Below, one piece after another: positions 52,994 to 62,161 of a stretch of 64,000 nucleotides of DNA (positions are counted from its first letter, which is position 1; the number at the start of each line of letters is the position of its first letter). Location: NCBI GenBank assembly GCA_902535255.1, contig CACASQ010000001.1:124001-188000 (forward strand), given 5' to 3'. The notes under the pieces are model-generated. The model was given only the letters and a program-made list of their open reading frames with translations, was not told the DNA's origin and searched no databases. The position numbers were made by a program, and so were the translations under genes. Source of the DNA: an uncultured Pelagibacteraceae bacterium (GTDB taxonomy: Bacteria; Pseudomonadota; Alphaproteobacteria; Pelagibacterales; Pelagibacteraceae).

Positions 52994-53401
52994 TTACCTT
53001 CTATTATAAATAATTGATTTCTTTGCTATCTTTTCAATCTTAGAAATTTCTTTAATTATTTTTTTTGGATATTCTTTTACAATTTCTGTAGTCTTTTCCA
53101 TCATATCAGTGCTTTTTAACTTAATTTCTTTTTTAACAATTGTACAAAATTCAGACCTTGTTATTTCAAAAGACGAAATACACTTATCTTTTTTTCTTTC
53201 AGGATTTTTTTCCTCTGCATAAGCAATAGCATGTTCAAAAGGTGTTTTTCCTGTTTGTTTTTTAATTCCATAACTAAAAGCTGAATTAAGAGAAGACTGT
53301 AATATTTTTCCGTTAGATGTGCTAGTACCTAGTAATGCTAAAGATTCAGCACAACCATTAAGTAAGAAAATCGTTGAAAATAAAATCAATATTTTTTTCA
53401 T
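52994..53401 (-). CDS. Putative lipoprotein, paralogue A
   Basis: The 135-residue protein starts with a lipoprotein signal peptide, with lipobox LLNGC and the lipidated Cys at residue 17, followed by AESLALLG. The mature part has GIKKQTGKTPFEHAIAYAEEKNP and two Cys separated by 12 residues (KCISSFEITRSEFC). A longer start at 53428 would bury the signal peptide. The next gene to the right (53537-53938) is clearly a duplicate. The function is unknown. Confidence 0.75.
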   Translation of the reverse strand: MKKILILFSTIFLLNGCAESLALLGTSTSNGKILQSSLNSAFSYGIKKQTGKTPFEHAIAYAEEKNPERKKDKCISSFEITRSEFCTIVKKEIKLKSTDMMEKTTEIVKEYPKKIIKEISKIEKIAKKSIIYNRR

Positions 53402-53536
53402 GTTTGCAATTTGTTTTAGTTGGTTCATATCTGCTTCATCTTCAATTGAAAGTTAATTGTGAGCGCATTAATTTTATTAACACAACCCAAGGTTGTCAAG
53501 ATCTTAAATTTACTACGTTGGTTTTTTCTGGAATTC

Positions 53537-53938
53537 TTAATCTAAGTACTTAATTTTAGATTTTTTATTTATGTTAGGCTGAAGAGATGAAGTAAGGTCT
53601 TTTATAGATCTTTCCTTTGATTTCTTTAAGATTTTCGATTTAGTTATTTTTAATTGCTTTTTCACAATTGCACAAATTTCAGAGTTAGTTTTTTCAGCAA
53701 ATGATAAACAGGGCTCTTTCTCCTTTTGCGGATTCATTTCCTCAGCATAAGTCATTGCATGTTCCATTGGGCTTTTTCCAGTTTGTTTTTTTACTCCATA
53801 ATTTACCGCTGAAGAAATAGCTGACTGGGCAATATTCCCACCAGTCACTGCGGTAGAGGTAGGTCCTAATAGAGCTAAAGACTCTGCACAACCAGTTAGT
53901 AAAGTGAGTCCAAGCAAACAGCCTAAAATTTTTTTCAT
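53537..53938 (-). CDS. Putative lipoprotein, paralogue B
   Basis: The 133-residue protein has the same lipobox (LLTGC, Cys17, then AESLALLG), GVKKQTGKSPMEHAMTYAEEMNP and the same Cys spacing (PCLSFAEKTNSEIC) as paralogue A, so the two are tandem duplicates. The C-terminal third is different and highly basic in both. A GGGAG ribosome binding site precedes the ATG. It is probably a small envelope lipoprotein with an intramolecular disulfide; no family is recognised. Confidence 0.78.
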   Translation of the reverse strand: MKKILGCLLGLTLLTGCAESLALLGPTSTAVTGGNIAQSAISSAVNYGVKKQTGKSPMEHAMTYAEEMNPQKEKEPCLSFAEKTNSEICAIVKKQLKITKSKILKKSKERSIKDLTSSLQPNINKKSKIKYLD

Positions 53939-54047
53939 ACTCCCTTTTATAATTTCCCTAATTTAAGCAGAGATTTGTTTGTTATAAAACAAACGAATCA
54001 CTCAAAATGAGTTTATATATAATACAACCTGTGATGGAAGTGCTTTT

Positions 54048-54998
54048 TTACGAGATTACCCTTAGAGGCTTGTTTTTTATGCAACTTTCTAAATTTTCAA
54101 CCATTTGCGAATAAAATTTAGAGTAATTTTCAGCAGTTACGTAACCGATATGAGGCATTAAAAAAGCATTTGGAAGAAATCTAAGTTTATGATCTTGTGG
54201 AAGAGGTTCTTTATCATAAACATCTAAACCTACGCCAGCTATTTTTTCATCTTTTAAAGCGTCAACTAGATCATTTTCATTAATAATTTGACCTCTAGAA
54301 GTATTGATTAAAAAACTTGTTTTTTTCATCATTTCTATCTCTTTTTTTGTAATTAGGTTTTTATATCTTTCACCTAAAACTAAGTGAATAGAAATTATAT
54401 CTGAATTTTTAAGTAAATCTTCTTTACTCATAGGCAATACTCCAAGATCATTAGCATGAGATAAATTTAGATTTTCACTCCAAGCGCAAACTTCCATTCC
54501 GAAAGCTTTGCCTACCTTTGCAACTTGTGTTCCTATTTTTCCCAAGCCGATTACTCCCAACATTTTACCTTTTAATTCTGAACCAATGGTAGTCTGCCAA
54601 TATCCTTGGAACATATTGTCAATCTCTTGTTTAACATTTCTTAAAAGGCCTAAAATCAAAGTCCAAGTAATCTCAGCTGCTGGATTTGAATTTATTTCAG
54701 TTCCACACACTAAAATGCCTTTTTTTTTGGTTACTTCTAAATTAATGGAATTATTTCGCATACCTGAAGTCATTATGTATTTAAGCTTTGGTAAATTTTC
54801 TAATAAATTTTTTGTGATAGGGGTTCGTTCCCGCATTATAAACAATGCTTCAAATTCCTCCAAAGCCTCAATAGCCTCATTTTCATCATTGAAGGCTTCA
54901 TTAAAAATTTTAAAATCAAATTTATTGTTTAATTTTTCTATTTCAATAATCTCTTCAAAAGCATTTTGATAATCATCCAGCACTGCAACTTTAATCAT
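54048..54998 (-). CDS. D-isomer-specific 2-hydroxyacid dehydrogenase
   Basis: The 316-residue protein has the NAD-binding VIGLGKIGTQVAKVGKAFGM motif, an arginine in NTSRGQIINENDLVDAL, an acidic residue in GVGLDVYDKEPLP, and a histidine in LMPHIGYVT, matching the catalytic Arg/Glu/His set. It could reduce a 2-keto acid or oxidise a D-2-hydroxy acid; the substrate is not clear. Its start overlaps the DMT-transporter stop by four bases, so it may act on a compound handled by that transporter. Confidence 0.9.
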   Translation of the reverse strand: MIKVAVLDDYQNAFEEIIEIEKLNNKFDFKIFNEAFNDENEAIEALEEFEALFIMRERTPITKNLLENLPKLKYIMTSGMRNNSINLEVTKKKGILVCGTEINSNPAAEITWTLILGLLRNVKQEIDNMFQGYWQTTIGSELKGKMLGVIGLGKIGTQVAKVGKAFGMEVCAWSENLNLSHANDLGVLPMSKEDLLKNSDIISIHLVLGERYKNLITKKEIEMMKKTSFLINTSRGQIINENDLVDALKDEKIAGVGLDVYDKEPLPQDHKLRFLPNAFLMPHIGYVTAENYSKFYSQMVENLESCIKNKPLRVIS

Positions 54999-55885
54999 TG
55001 GGTTTTCCTATTTGATAAATAAATACCAGATATAATAAAAGATGCTCCAATAAAATGGAATAATTGAAATTTTTCTTTAAAAATTATAATTGCCATTAAT
55101 GCACTAAAAAGAGGCATTAACTGAATAAACAAAGACGATCTGTTAGGCCCTATTAATTCAATAGCTTTTTGCCAGCAATAATAAGCTGCGATTGCAGGAA
55201 AGATTACTACATAAATTAAAATTAATATAAAAGGTTTATTAATTTTTACGTCCAATCCAATTGATTGTTCATATAAAAATTGCGGAACTAAGAATATCAA
55301 TCCTACAGTTACCATAATTTGGATTAAAGAAAATTGAGATAATTGAAATTTATTTTTTTTAAGTAAAGTTGAGTATAGTGACCAACTTAAAACACAAACT
55401 AGCATCCATATATCTCCTTTGTTAAAACTTAAGGATATTATTTTTTGAATATCTGCATTTGAAATAATTGTTGCAACTCCAAGTATTGATAAGAATAATC
55501 CAGATAATTGAAATATATTCGTCTTTTCAATTTTCATAAGTGACGAAAAAATTATTATCATTGGTGGAATAGCAGCCAACATTAAAACTGCATTGATAAC
55601 TTGGGTAAAGTTTAGAGCAAAGTACACTACAGAATTAAAGGTGCTAATTGATAATATCCCCATTATACCAATGGCAAAAAAATTTAATTTAATATAGTTT
55701 TTCTTTAATAAAATTTCTTTTATTGTAAAGGGAATTAAAATAAACCATACCATAACCCATCTTAAAAAGTTTAGAGTTAGTGGTGGAACTTCAAATAGAG
55801 TTGCGAATTTGCCAATTATAAAATTTCCTGACCAGAATAAAGCTGCTAATGTAAGAAAAGTATAAGCTATATAATTTTTTGACAA
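54995..55885 (-). CDS. EamA/DMT-family transporter
   Basis: The 296-residue protein has about ten helices in two EamA repeats (LAALFWSGNFIIGK and DIWMLVCVLSWSLYSTL start the repeats). The end shows the usual IIFKEKFQLFHFIGASFIISGIYLSN pattern. The start is TTG at 55885, with AGGA at a good distance upstream and no nearby ATG. It sits between the DadA-like oxidase and the hydroxyacid dehydrogenase on one strand. Confidence 0.86.
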   Translation of the reverse strand: MSKNYIAYTFLTLAALFWSGNFIIGKFATLFEVPPLTLNFLRWVMVWFILIPFTIKEILLKKNYIKLNFFAIGIMGILSISTFNSVVYFALNFTQVINAVLMLAAIPPMIIIFSSLMKIEKTNIFQLSGLFLSILGVATIISNADIQKIISLSFNKGDIWMLVCVLSWSLYSTLLKKNKFQLSQFSLIQIMVTVGLIFLVPQFLYEQSIGLDVKINKPFILILIYVVIFPAIAAYYCWQKAIELIGPNRSSLFIQLMPLFSALMAIIIFKEKFQLFHFIGASFIISGIYLSNRKTQ

Positions 55886-55893
55886 AAAAAATC

Positions 55894-57153
55894 CTAATTA
55901 AATCTTTTGGAGCTGTAGGGGGCTAAATCTAAATTAGTTTTTTCACCTGCAACTAAACCAGAAATAATTTTGCCTGTTACAGCACCTAAAGTCCAGCCTA
56001 AATGCTGATGACCAAATGCATAAATTATGTTTTTATTTTTTAATGAGGGGCCAAGAATGGGTAAAAAATCAGGTAAAGTAGGTCTAAATCCAAGCCATTC
56101 ATCATCATGTTTGCCGAGTTGTGGTAATAATTCTTTTGCGCAGTTTATAATATATTCAATTCTTTTTTTTGATGGAGGGTTTTTTAATCCTCCTAATTCA
56201 ACTGTTCCCACGGCACGTAAACCTTGGTTCATTGGTGTAATACCAAATCCTCTATCTAAGAAAATTACAGGTCTAGAGATTAATTTATCTTTATTTTTAA
56301 AATGCACATGATATCCTCTCTCAGTATCTAAGGGAATATTTTCCCCAAGTTGGTCGGTCAATTTTTTTGAAAACGCTCCGGATGCAATTACTGACTTTTC
56401 AAACCTATATACATCATTTGCCGATTTAATTATTGTTTCGTTTGCTGTTTTCTGTTCTACGCTAGTAATATCTGATTGAATAAATTTACCGCCCCTTTTT
56501 ATATATAATCTAAAAATTTCTTTAAGAATTCCGTGAGGATCTCTTGCATGCATAGCATTTTCGTAGATAACTCCAGCATCAAATACTGGATTTAAATTTG
56601 GCTCCAATACTAGTATCTCTTCACGAGTTAATAATTTTTGGTTCACACCTAAGTCATCTCGAACTTTAATTTCTAGTTTTCTGCTTTTTAAGTTTTTATT
56701 CGTCCACACATAAATAATTCCTTTTTTTTCAACTAGCCCATCCACATTTATTTCTTGAAATATTTCCTCATAAGCATCATTAGATAAACTTAAAATTTGG
56801 TGCATGTACTTAGCTGTATGTAGCATAGATTTTTTATTACAGTTTTTTAAATAATAAAAAAACCAATTAAACATTTTCGGAATATAATTCCATTTTAAAG
56901 CTAGAGGTCCATAGGAACTAAAGAGCATTTTTGGAACATCATATAAAATATCTGGGCGATTAAATTGTAATACTGCGTAAGGTGAAAAATGACCAGCGTT
57001 TCCATAAGATGCAGGTTTGTACTCTGACGACAAAGGATCTTGTCGGTCAAAGATTGTAACTGGTATACCTTTTTTTATAAGTTGAAGACCTGTGCACACC
57101 CCTTGAATACCTGATCCTACAATTCCAACAGATTTACATTTATAATTTTCCAT
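55894..57153 (-). CDS. FAD-dependent D-amino-acid dehydrogenase-like protein (DadA type)
   Basis: The 419-residue DAO-fold flavoprotein has the FAD-binding start VGIVGSGIQGVCTGLQLIKKGIPVTIFDR and the YGNAGHFSPYAVLQ segment that resembles DadA. A late LGFRPTLPDFLPILGPSLK and GHQHLGWTLGAVTGK complete the pattern. It probably oxidises a D-amino acid or another N-substituted amino acid at the membrane. The downstream transporter and hydroxyacid dehydrogenase may process the keto acid product. Confidence 0.88.
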   Translation of the reverse strand: MENYKCKSVGIVGSGIQGVCTGLQLIKKGIPVTIFDRQDPLSSEYKPASYGNAGHFSPYAVLQFNRPDILYDVPKMLFSSYGPLALKWNYIPKMFNWFFYYLKNCNKKSMLHTAKYMHQILSLSNDAYEEIFQEINVDGLVEKKGIIYVWTNKNLKSRKLEIKVRDDLGVNQKLLTREEILVLEPNLNPVFDAGVIYENAMHARDPHGILKEIFRLYIKRGGKFIQSDITSVEQKTANETIIKSANDVYRFEKSVIASGAFSKKLTDQLGENIPLDTERGYHVHFKNKDKLISRPVIFLDRGFGITPMNQGLRAVGTVELGGLKNPPSKKRIEYIINCAKELLPQLGKHDDEWLGFRPTLPDFLPILGPSLKNKNIIYAFGHQHLGWTLGAVTGKIISGLVAGEKTNLDLAPYSSKRFN

Positions 57154-57197
57154 TACAAAATTATAATTTAATCTAGTAAAAATTAAAGTGCGTTAGA

Positions 57198-57662
57198 TTA
57201 GACTAGAGCTTCTTTGTTTACAACTTCAGGTCTTTCCTCTGTTTCCAAAGACTCTTTTTTATCTTTTTTCTTGAACAAGAAATCACCAGTTAATGTTGAT
57301 TTGGATTTATTTGTTTTTTTGATATAACCGTCAATATCAGCGCCATTTTCGGTTTTTAAATTGTTTCCAAACTCTATATCGCCTTTTACAGTGCCTGTTG
57401 AGCCGATAACTACATCTTGACCAGAAACCTTACCATCTAAATGACCATGAATTTCAACATGATCTCCTTCAATTGATCCTGTGATAGAACCTGTTTCTCT
57501 TATGATTATCTCTTTTGAAAAAACTGGACCTTTAATTAAGCCTGCAACATCTATAGCACCTGAGCTATTGATTGTTCCTTCTATACTTACTGTTTCGCTT
57601 ATTAACGATCTTTCTGAGTCAGTAAGTTTTTTTTTCTTGTCACCAAACATAATATTTTTCAT
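57198..57662 (-). CDS. Bactofilin (polymer-forming cytoskeletal protein)
   Basis: The 154-residue protein has a central beta-helix of short glycine-rich repeats (SIEGTINSSGAIDVAGLIKG, ITGSIEGDHVEIHGHLDGKVSG, STGTVKGDIEFG) flanked by basic ends, the bactofilin pattern. Bactofilins polymerise without nucleotides and help shape the cell or position cell-wall enzymes. It follows rodA on the same strand, after a 73-base gap, and ends the cell-shape cluster. Confidence 0.92.
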   Translation of the reverse strand: MKNIMFGDKKKKLTDSERSLISETVSIEGTINSSGAIDVAGLIKGPVFSKEIIIRETGSITGSIEGDHVEIHGHLDGKVSGQDVVIGSTGTVKGDIEFGNNLKTENGADIDGYIKKTNKSKSTLTGDFLFKKKDKKESLETEERPEVVNKEALV

Positions 57663-57735
57663 AAATTAACCACCTATTAATATAATATACAAGTACCTAA
57701 TAAAATTAAATTTGACCATATTAGGTTTAAATTGG

Positions 57736-58860
57736 CTAGTTTACGGGTGTGTCTTTATAGACTTTACAGGACATAACTATACCTAATCCAAACATTATTG
57801 CCATCATCGATGAACCTCCGTAAGACATGATGGGTAAAGGAGAACCAACTATTGGTAAAAGCCCAAGAACCATCATCATATTAACTACTACATATATAAA
57901 AAAAGCAGTCCCAAAACCATAACAGAAAAGTTTACCAAAATTACTTCTTGTAACATTTCCGATTTTTATGATCCTCCAAACAATAATTGCATATAAAAAA
58001 AGAATAAATAATGAACCAAAAAAACCGAATTCCTCGGAAAATAAGGTAAATATGAAATCTGTATGTTTCTCAGGTAAATAATCTAAATAACTTTGAGACC
58101 CTTGTAAAAAACCTTTTCCGAACAATCCACCTGAACCAATAGCTATTTTGGATTGAATGATTTGATATCCAGCGCCTAAAGGATCTCTTTCGGGATTTAA
58201 AAAAGTTAAAATTCTTGATTTTTGATATGGTTTTAAAAAAGAAATAGCTATCGGTAATAATGCTAAAAATGCTAGACCTGAAATAGCAAAAAATTTTACT
58301 CTAACACCAGCTAGCCACGCGACGGTAAGACCCCCAGCAGCAATTAGTAATGCTGTACCTAAGTCTGGTTGTGTCGCAACTAATATTATTGGAGCAATCA
58401 AAACAACAACGGGTAAAAATAAATATCTAATACGATTTAAATTTTCAATTGAAGTACGGTGATAATATTTTGCTAAAAATAAGATAAGACCTACCTTCAT
58501 TAATTCAGAGGGCTGTAAATTCATAAAGTAAAGGTCTAACCACCTTTTAGATCCAGAAGAGGTTAATCCGAAATATTTAACTCCTAATAGTAATATAAAG
58601 AACAAAATATAAATTAAATAGCTTTGGCTATGCCAAAATCTTATTTGGATAAATGATAGAATTAAAAACATACCAAAAAAAACAAAGAATCGAAGTATAT
58701 GACTTTGTGTGTGGTATCTTAATTCCCCGCCATCCGTAGAATACATGGCTAATATACTAGTAAGTCCAAGTATAAATATTGAAATTACTAAAATATAATC
58801 TATTGAAAGAAATTTATCTTTAATACTTAATGATGATTGAATTGATCTAGCTCTAAACAT
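57736..58860 (-). CDS. rodA: Rod-shape-determining peptidoglycan polymerase RodA
   Basis: The 374-residue SEDS-family protein has about ten helices, with GSKRWLDLYFMNLQPSELMK and PDLGTALLIAAGG in the loop region and PIVGSPLPIMSYGGSS near the end. It polymerises glycan strands with PBP2. Its ATG overlaps the mrdA stop by one base. Confidence 0.96.
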   Translation of the reverse strand: MFRARSIQSSLSIKDKFLSIDYILVISIFILGLTSILAMYSTDGGELRYHTQSHILRFFVFFGMFLILSFIQIRFWHSQSYLIYILFFILLLGVKYFGLTSSGSKRWLDLYFMNLQPSELMKVGLILFLAKYYHRTSIENLNRIRYLFLPVVVLIAPIILVATQPDLGTALLIAAGGLTVAWLAGVRVKFFAISGLAFLALLPIAISFLKPYQKSRILTFLNPERDPLGAGYQIIQSKIAIGSGGLFGKGFLQGSQSYLDYLPEKHTDFIFTLFSEEFGFFGSLFILFLYAIIVWRIIKIGNVTRSNFGKLFCYGFGTAFFIYVVVNMMMVLGLLPIVGSPLPIMSYGGSSMMAIMFGLGIVMSCKVYKDTPVN

Positions 58861-60794
58861 TATACTTGCTCTCCTAGTAAACTATCAATTCTCTCTCTTA
58901 ACTCGTGTCGTTCTAGAACTTTTTTAATTATTTTTTTAGCAATTGGGGCAGCTGCTTTTCCACCTGAGCCTCCATGTTCTACTAAAACACTTATTGCATA
59001 TTTAGGGTCACTGTAAGGTGCATAGGCAACAAATAGTGCATGGTCTCTATCTTTGTAGGGTAAACTCTCTTGCTTTACTTCAGCCTCACGTTGAGCTTCC
59101 GTAAATCTTTTTATTTGTGATGATCCTGTTTTTCCTGCAAAAGTAAATTTTTTATTTTCCCATCGATGCCTGTAAGAAGTACCGCCTGGTTCATTAGATG
59201 AAGAAAACATAGCATCTTTAATTAAATTAATATGTTCTTGATTTTTAAAAAGAGGTTTAAGTTCAAAATTCGATATTAATAAATCCGTTGGAAGAGGATC
59301 ATTTGGATATTCATTTTTATATTTTATGTACTCTCTTAAATTATTGTTTTTCTTATCAAAGATTATTCTGGGTTTTATTTCAAATCCACCGTTAGCAATT
59401 TGCGCTGTCATTAAACAGAGTTGTAGAGGAGTGCTTTGAAAATATCCTTGACCGATTCCGGAATGTAAAGTTTCACCTAAATACCAATTTTGACCTATAA
59501 ATTTCTTCTTCCATTTAGTGTTAGGTACGACACCTGCCCTCTCCTCAATAAAACCATTAAGAACTTTTTTTCCAAGACCAAATTTTTTAGCTGTCTCAGA
59601 TAATTTATCTACTCCTAATTTTCTAGCAACTTCATAAAAATATACGTCACAAGATCTTTGAATACCTTTTCTTAAATTAACAATTCCATGGCCATCTTTT
59701 TCCCAACAATGAAATTTTTCTCCATAGAGTTCAATTTTTCCTTCACATTTAAAAGTGTCTAGTGGTTTTATAACTCCATTCTCTAAAGCACTTAAAGCAA
59801 CAAGAGTTTTTATTGTCGATCCAGGCGGATATAGACCAGCAATAGCTTTATTTGTGAGTGGTTTCATTTCATTTTTTATTAAACTGTTCCAATAATTTTT
59901 ATCCAACCCGTGAACGAACTCGTTAGGTTCAAAAGTTGGAGAAGAAACAAGAGAAACAATATCTCCATTATATACATCCATAACACAAACAGCGGCAGCT
60001 TTGTCTTTTATAAGTTCACTTGAGAATTTTTGAACTTCAAAATCTAGAGTTGTTTTGAAACTTTTTCCTGCCTGGCCTTCATTAATCAAAATTTGTTTGA
60101 TTCTTTTTCCATAAGCGTTTACCTCATATCTTTGAAATCCAATTTTACCTATAATTTCCTCATCTAATTTTCTCTCAAGACCTGTTTTACCAATACTCAT
60201 TCCTGGAACATGTAATTCTTTTAAATATTTCTTTGTTTGAAGATCTTTAGCGCTTACCTGAGAAACATAACCTAAAATATGAGCAGATGAATTATCAGGA
60301 TACATTCTAGCGACCGATACAATAGGTTTTACTCCCTCGAGTTCGTGTAAGAATAAATTTAATCTGGAAAATTCTGACCATGTTATATTATCGGAAACTA
60401 TAATAGGTTCCCATGGTTTTTGCTTAGTAATGACTCTTCTAAGATAAAATAATTTTTTTTCTGTGATATTTAGAATTGTTTTTAGTCTAACAAATAGTTT
60501 TTCAATATCTTTAGAGTTTTCTGGAATTAAATGAACTTGATAAACCTGTTGATTTGATGCTATTTCTTTATCAAAAAAATCTTTAATTACACCTCTCTCA
60601 GGTGCTAATTTCCATTCTCTAAATCTATTTTTGTCGGATAAAGTTTTATATTTTGTTCTCTCATTAATTTGTAAAGATACCAATCTACCTATAATTCCAA
60701 ACGTTACAATTGCTTTTGCAGCGGTAAGTAAAAACATTCTTCTACCAATTAATTTTGACTTGATGACAGTATTTCCAGAACTTGGGCTAAGCAT
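58860..60794 (-). CDS. mrdA: Penicillin-binding protein 2
   Basis: The 644-residue class B transpeptidase has one N-terminal membrane helix and a dimerisation domain (GLERKLDEEIIGKIG). The active-site serine is S326 in GLYPPGSTIKTLVAL, a second motif is SCDVYFY, and FAGKTGSSQ is the KTG box. It crosslinks the wall along the cylinder with RodA. It overlaps mreD by eight bases. Confidence 0.96.
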   Translation of the reverse strand: MLSPSSGNTVIKSKLIGRRMFLLTAAKAIVTFGIIGRLVSLQINERTKYKTLSDKNRFREWKLAPERGVIKDFFDKEIASNQQVYQVHLIPENSKDIEKLFVRLKTILNITEKKLFYLRRVITKQKPWEPIIVSDNITWSEFSRLNLFLHELEGVKPIVSVARMYPDNSSAHILGYVSQVSAKDLQTKKYLKELHVPGMSIGKTGLERKLDEEIIGKIGFQRYEVNAYGKRIKQILINEGQAGKSFKTTLDFEVQKFSSELIKDKAAAVCVMDVYNGDIVSLVSSPTFEPNEFVHGLDKNYWNSLIKNEMKPLTNKAIAGLYPPGSTIKTLVALSALENGVIKPLDTFKCEGKIELYGEKFHCWEKDGHGIVNLRKGIQRSCDVYFYEVARKLGVDKLSETAKKFGLGKKVLNGFIEERAGVVPNTKWKKKFIGQNWYLGETLHSGIGQGYFQSTPLQLCLMTAQIANGGFEIKPRIIFDKKNNNLREYIKYKNEYPNDPLPTDLLISNFELKPLFKNQEHINLIKDAMFSSSNEPGGTSYRHRWENKKFTFAGKTGSSQIKRFTEAQREAEVKQESLPYKDRDHALFVAYAPYSDPKYAISVLVEHGGSGGKAAAPIAKKIIKKVLERHELRERIDSLLGEQV

Positions 60795-61299
60795 CTCGAT
60801 TACCTATAAATGTCAATTGATAAATATTAAACAATAACCAAAATATAGGGAACATAAAGAGAGTAAAAAACATGTTGTATCCTATTTTGGAGTAGGTGAA
60901 AGAAAGATCAGAAAAATTGTTTAATAGTGAAAAGAAAAGCATGTTTGAAAAAATCATAGCCATAAAGAATGTGAACCAATCTGAGGCTATTGTGGTATTA
61001 ACACTTTTATTTCTTACATAGGTCCCAACAAATATCACAATCAAATATGACAATGAGCTTATACCTAAGGGAAAACCCATAACCACATCATTAATTAATC
61101 CAGCCAAAAATACATGTCCGTTAGCCATAATATCAGGTCTTTTAATTACCCAAAAATAAATTAGGATTATCTGAAAGTTTAAAGTAAAGATTCCAAACAT
61201 TTTTTCAAAATTTGTGTCAACTTCGCTGATACATAAATAATATAAAAGAATTAATGGGCCAGCATTTAATATTTTATTTATAAAAGATCTCTTAGCCAT
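60787..61299 (-). CDS. mreD: Rod-shape-determining protein MreD
   Basis: A 170-residue membrane protein with about five helices, in the standard position between mreC and mrdA. A VFLAGLINDVVMGFPLGISSLSYL segment is typical of MreD. It helps hold the elongation complex in the membrane. The end overlaps the mrdA start by eight bases. Confidence 0.88.
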   Translation of the reverse strand: MAKRSFINKILNAGPLILLYYLCISEVDTNFEKMFGIFTLNFQIILIYFWVIKRPDIMANGHVFLAGLINDVVMGFPLGISSLSYLIVIFVGTYVRNKSVNTTIASDWFTFFMAMIFSNMLFFSLLNNFSDLSFTYSKIGYNMFFTLFMFPIFWLLFNIYQLTFIGNRDA

Positions 61300-61310
61300 T
61301 TTAATTTTTC

Positions 61311-62144
61311 TTAATTTTGGACATTTAAATTAACCGTTACAAAAGAGAGCTGATTTGGATCAATGAAAAGATCAACTGTGCCTTCAGTGTTTGTAATTCC
61401 AATAGGTGTACCAGATGTAAATATCCCATCTTTTCCTGATGCAAAAACATTTATATCTTCAATTGTTTCGTAATCCTCAGGCAAATATTCTAAAATCGGA
61501 TTATTCCTCCCGCTACCAGATAATATAGCTTGCGCGCCCTGATTTAAGGTTACTGGAATTCTGCTATTTAGATCATTTAAAAGTAAAACTCTTGAAGATA
61601 AATAGTTTGTTTCTACTACTCTTCCGACTAAATAATTATCTTTAGTTACTGGCATTCCTTTCAAAATACCCGCACGCGTTCCTTTATTTATGATTATAGA
61701 TTTTAAAAAAGGACTGTTCTTATCAACTAAGACTTTTGCTAATATGATATTACTTAAATTTTTATTAAAATATTCAGTCTCTAAAATTTTTTGTAAATTT
61801 TTATTCTCATCTGTTAAAAATTCAACGTTTAATTCGAGTGACTTATATTTTTCTAATTCTAGCTTTAATCTTTCATTTTCCTCTTTTACATTAAAAAAAC
61901 TTGAGATGTCTTTTCCGGCTTGAGGTAAAAATCTTGTTGGAGTAGAGGCTAAAAAAGTTACACGATATACAACGTCATTTAAGAAACTTCTGACTGGTTT
62001 AGTGAATTTAGCTCCATATATATCTAAAAAAAATATGATTAGGGCTAAAAAAATTAAAGAGAGAACTGAAAATTTCTGAGCTCCTCCTCTTTTAAGAAGA
62101 GCAGAACGGAAAGCTATACTAAAATCATCTCTACTAACTGACAT
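61311..62144 (-). CDS. mreC: Rod-shape-determining protein MreC
   Basis: The 277-residue protein has an N-terminal membrane helix, a coiled coil (VKEENERLKLELEKYKSLEL) and beta domains containing INKGTRAGILKGMPV and RVVETNYLSSRVLLLND, all typical of MreC. It activates PBP2-RodA. It is 17 bases after mreB. Confidence 0.94.
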   Translation of the reverse strand: MSVSRDDFSIAFRSALLKRGGAQKFSVLSLIFLALIIFFLDIYGAKFTKPVRSFLNDVVYRVTFLASTPTRFLPQAGKDISSFFNVKEENERLKLELEKYKSLELNVEFLTDENKNLQKILETEYFNKNLSNIILAKVLVDKNSPFLKSIIINKGTRAGILKGMPVTKDNYLVGRVVETNYLSSRVLLLNDLNSRIPVTLNQGAQAILSGSGRNNPILEYLPEDYETIEDINVFASGKDGIFTSGTPIGITNTEGTVDLFIDPNQLSFVTVNLNVQN

Positions 62145-62161
62145 TTATTCATTTAGACAAA

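Noticed and set aside
53465-53500. ACAACCCAAGGTTGT inverted repeat between the two lipoprotein genes
   Set aside because: Only a 5-bp stem with a short loop and no T-run. It is too weak for a terminator and too short to claim as an operator.
53939-54047. GTTTGTT-ATAA-AACAAAC and ACTCA-AAA-TGAGT small hairpins upstream of lipoprotein B
   Set aside because: Stems of 5-7 bp, mostly A/T, with no clear T-run. They could belong to a promoter region, but nothing supports a specific function.
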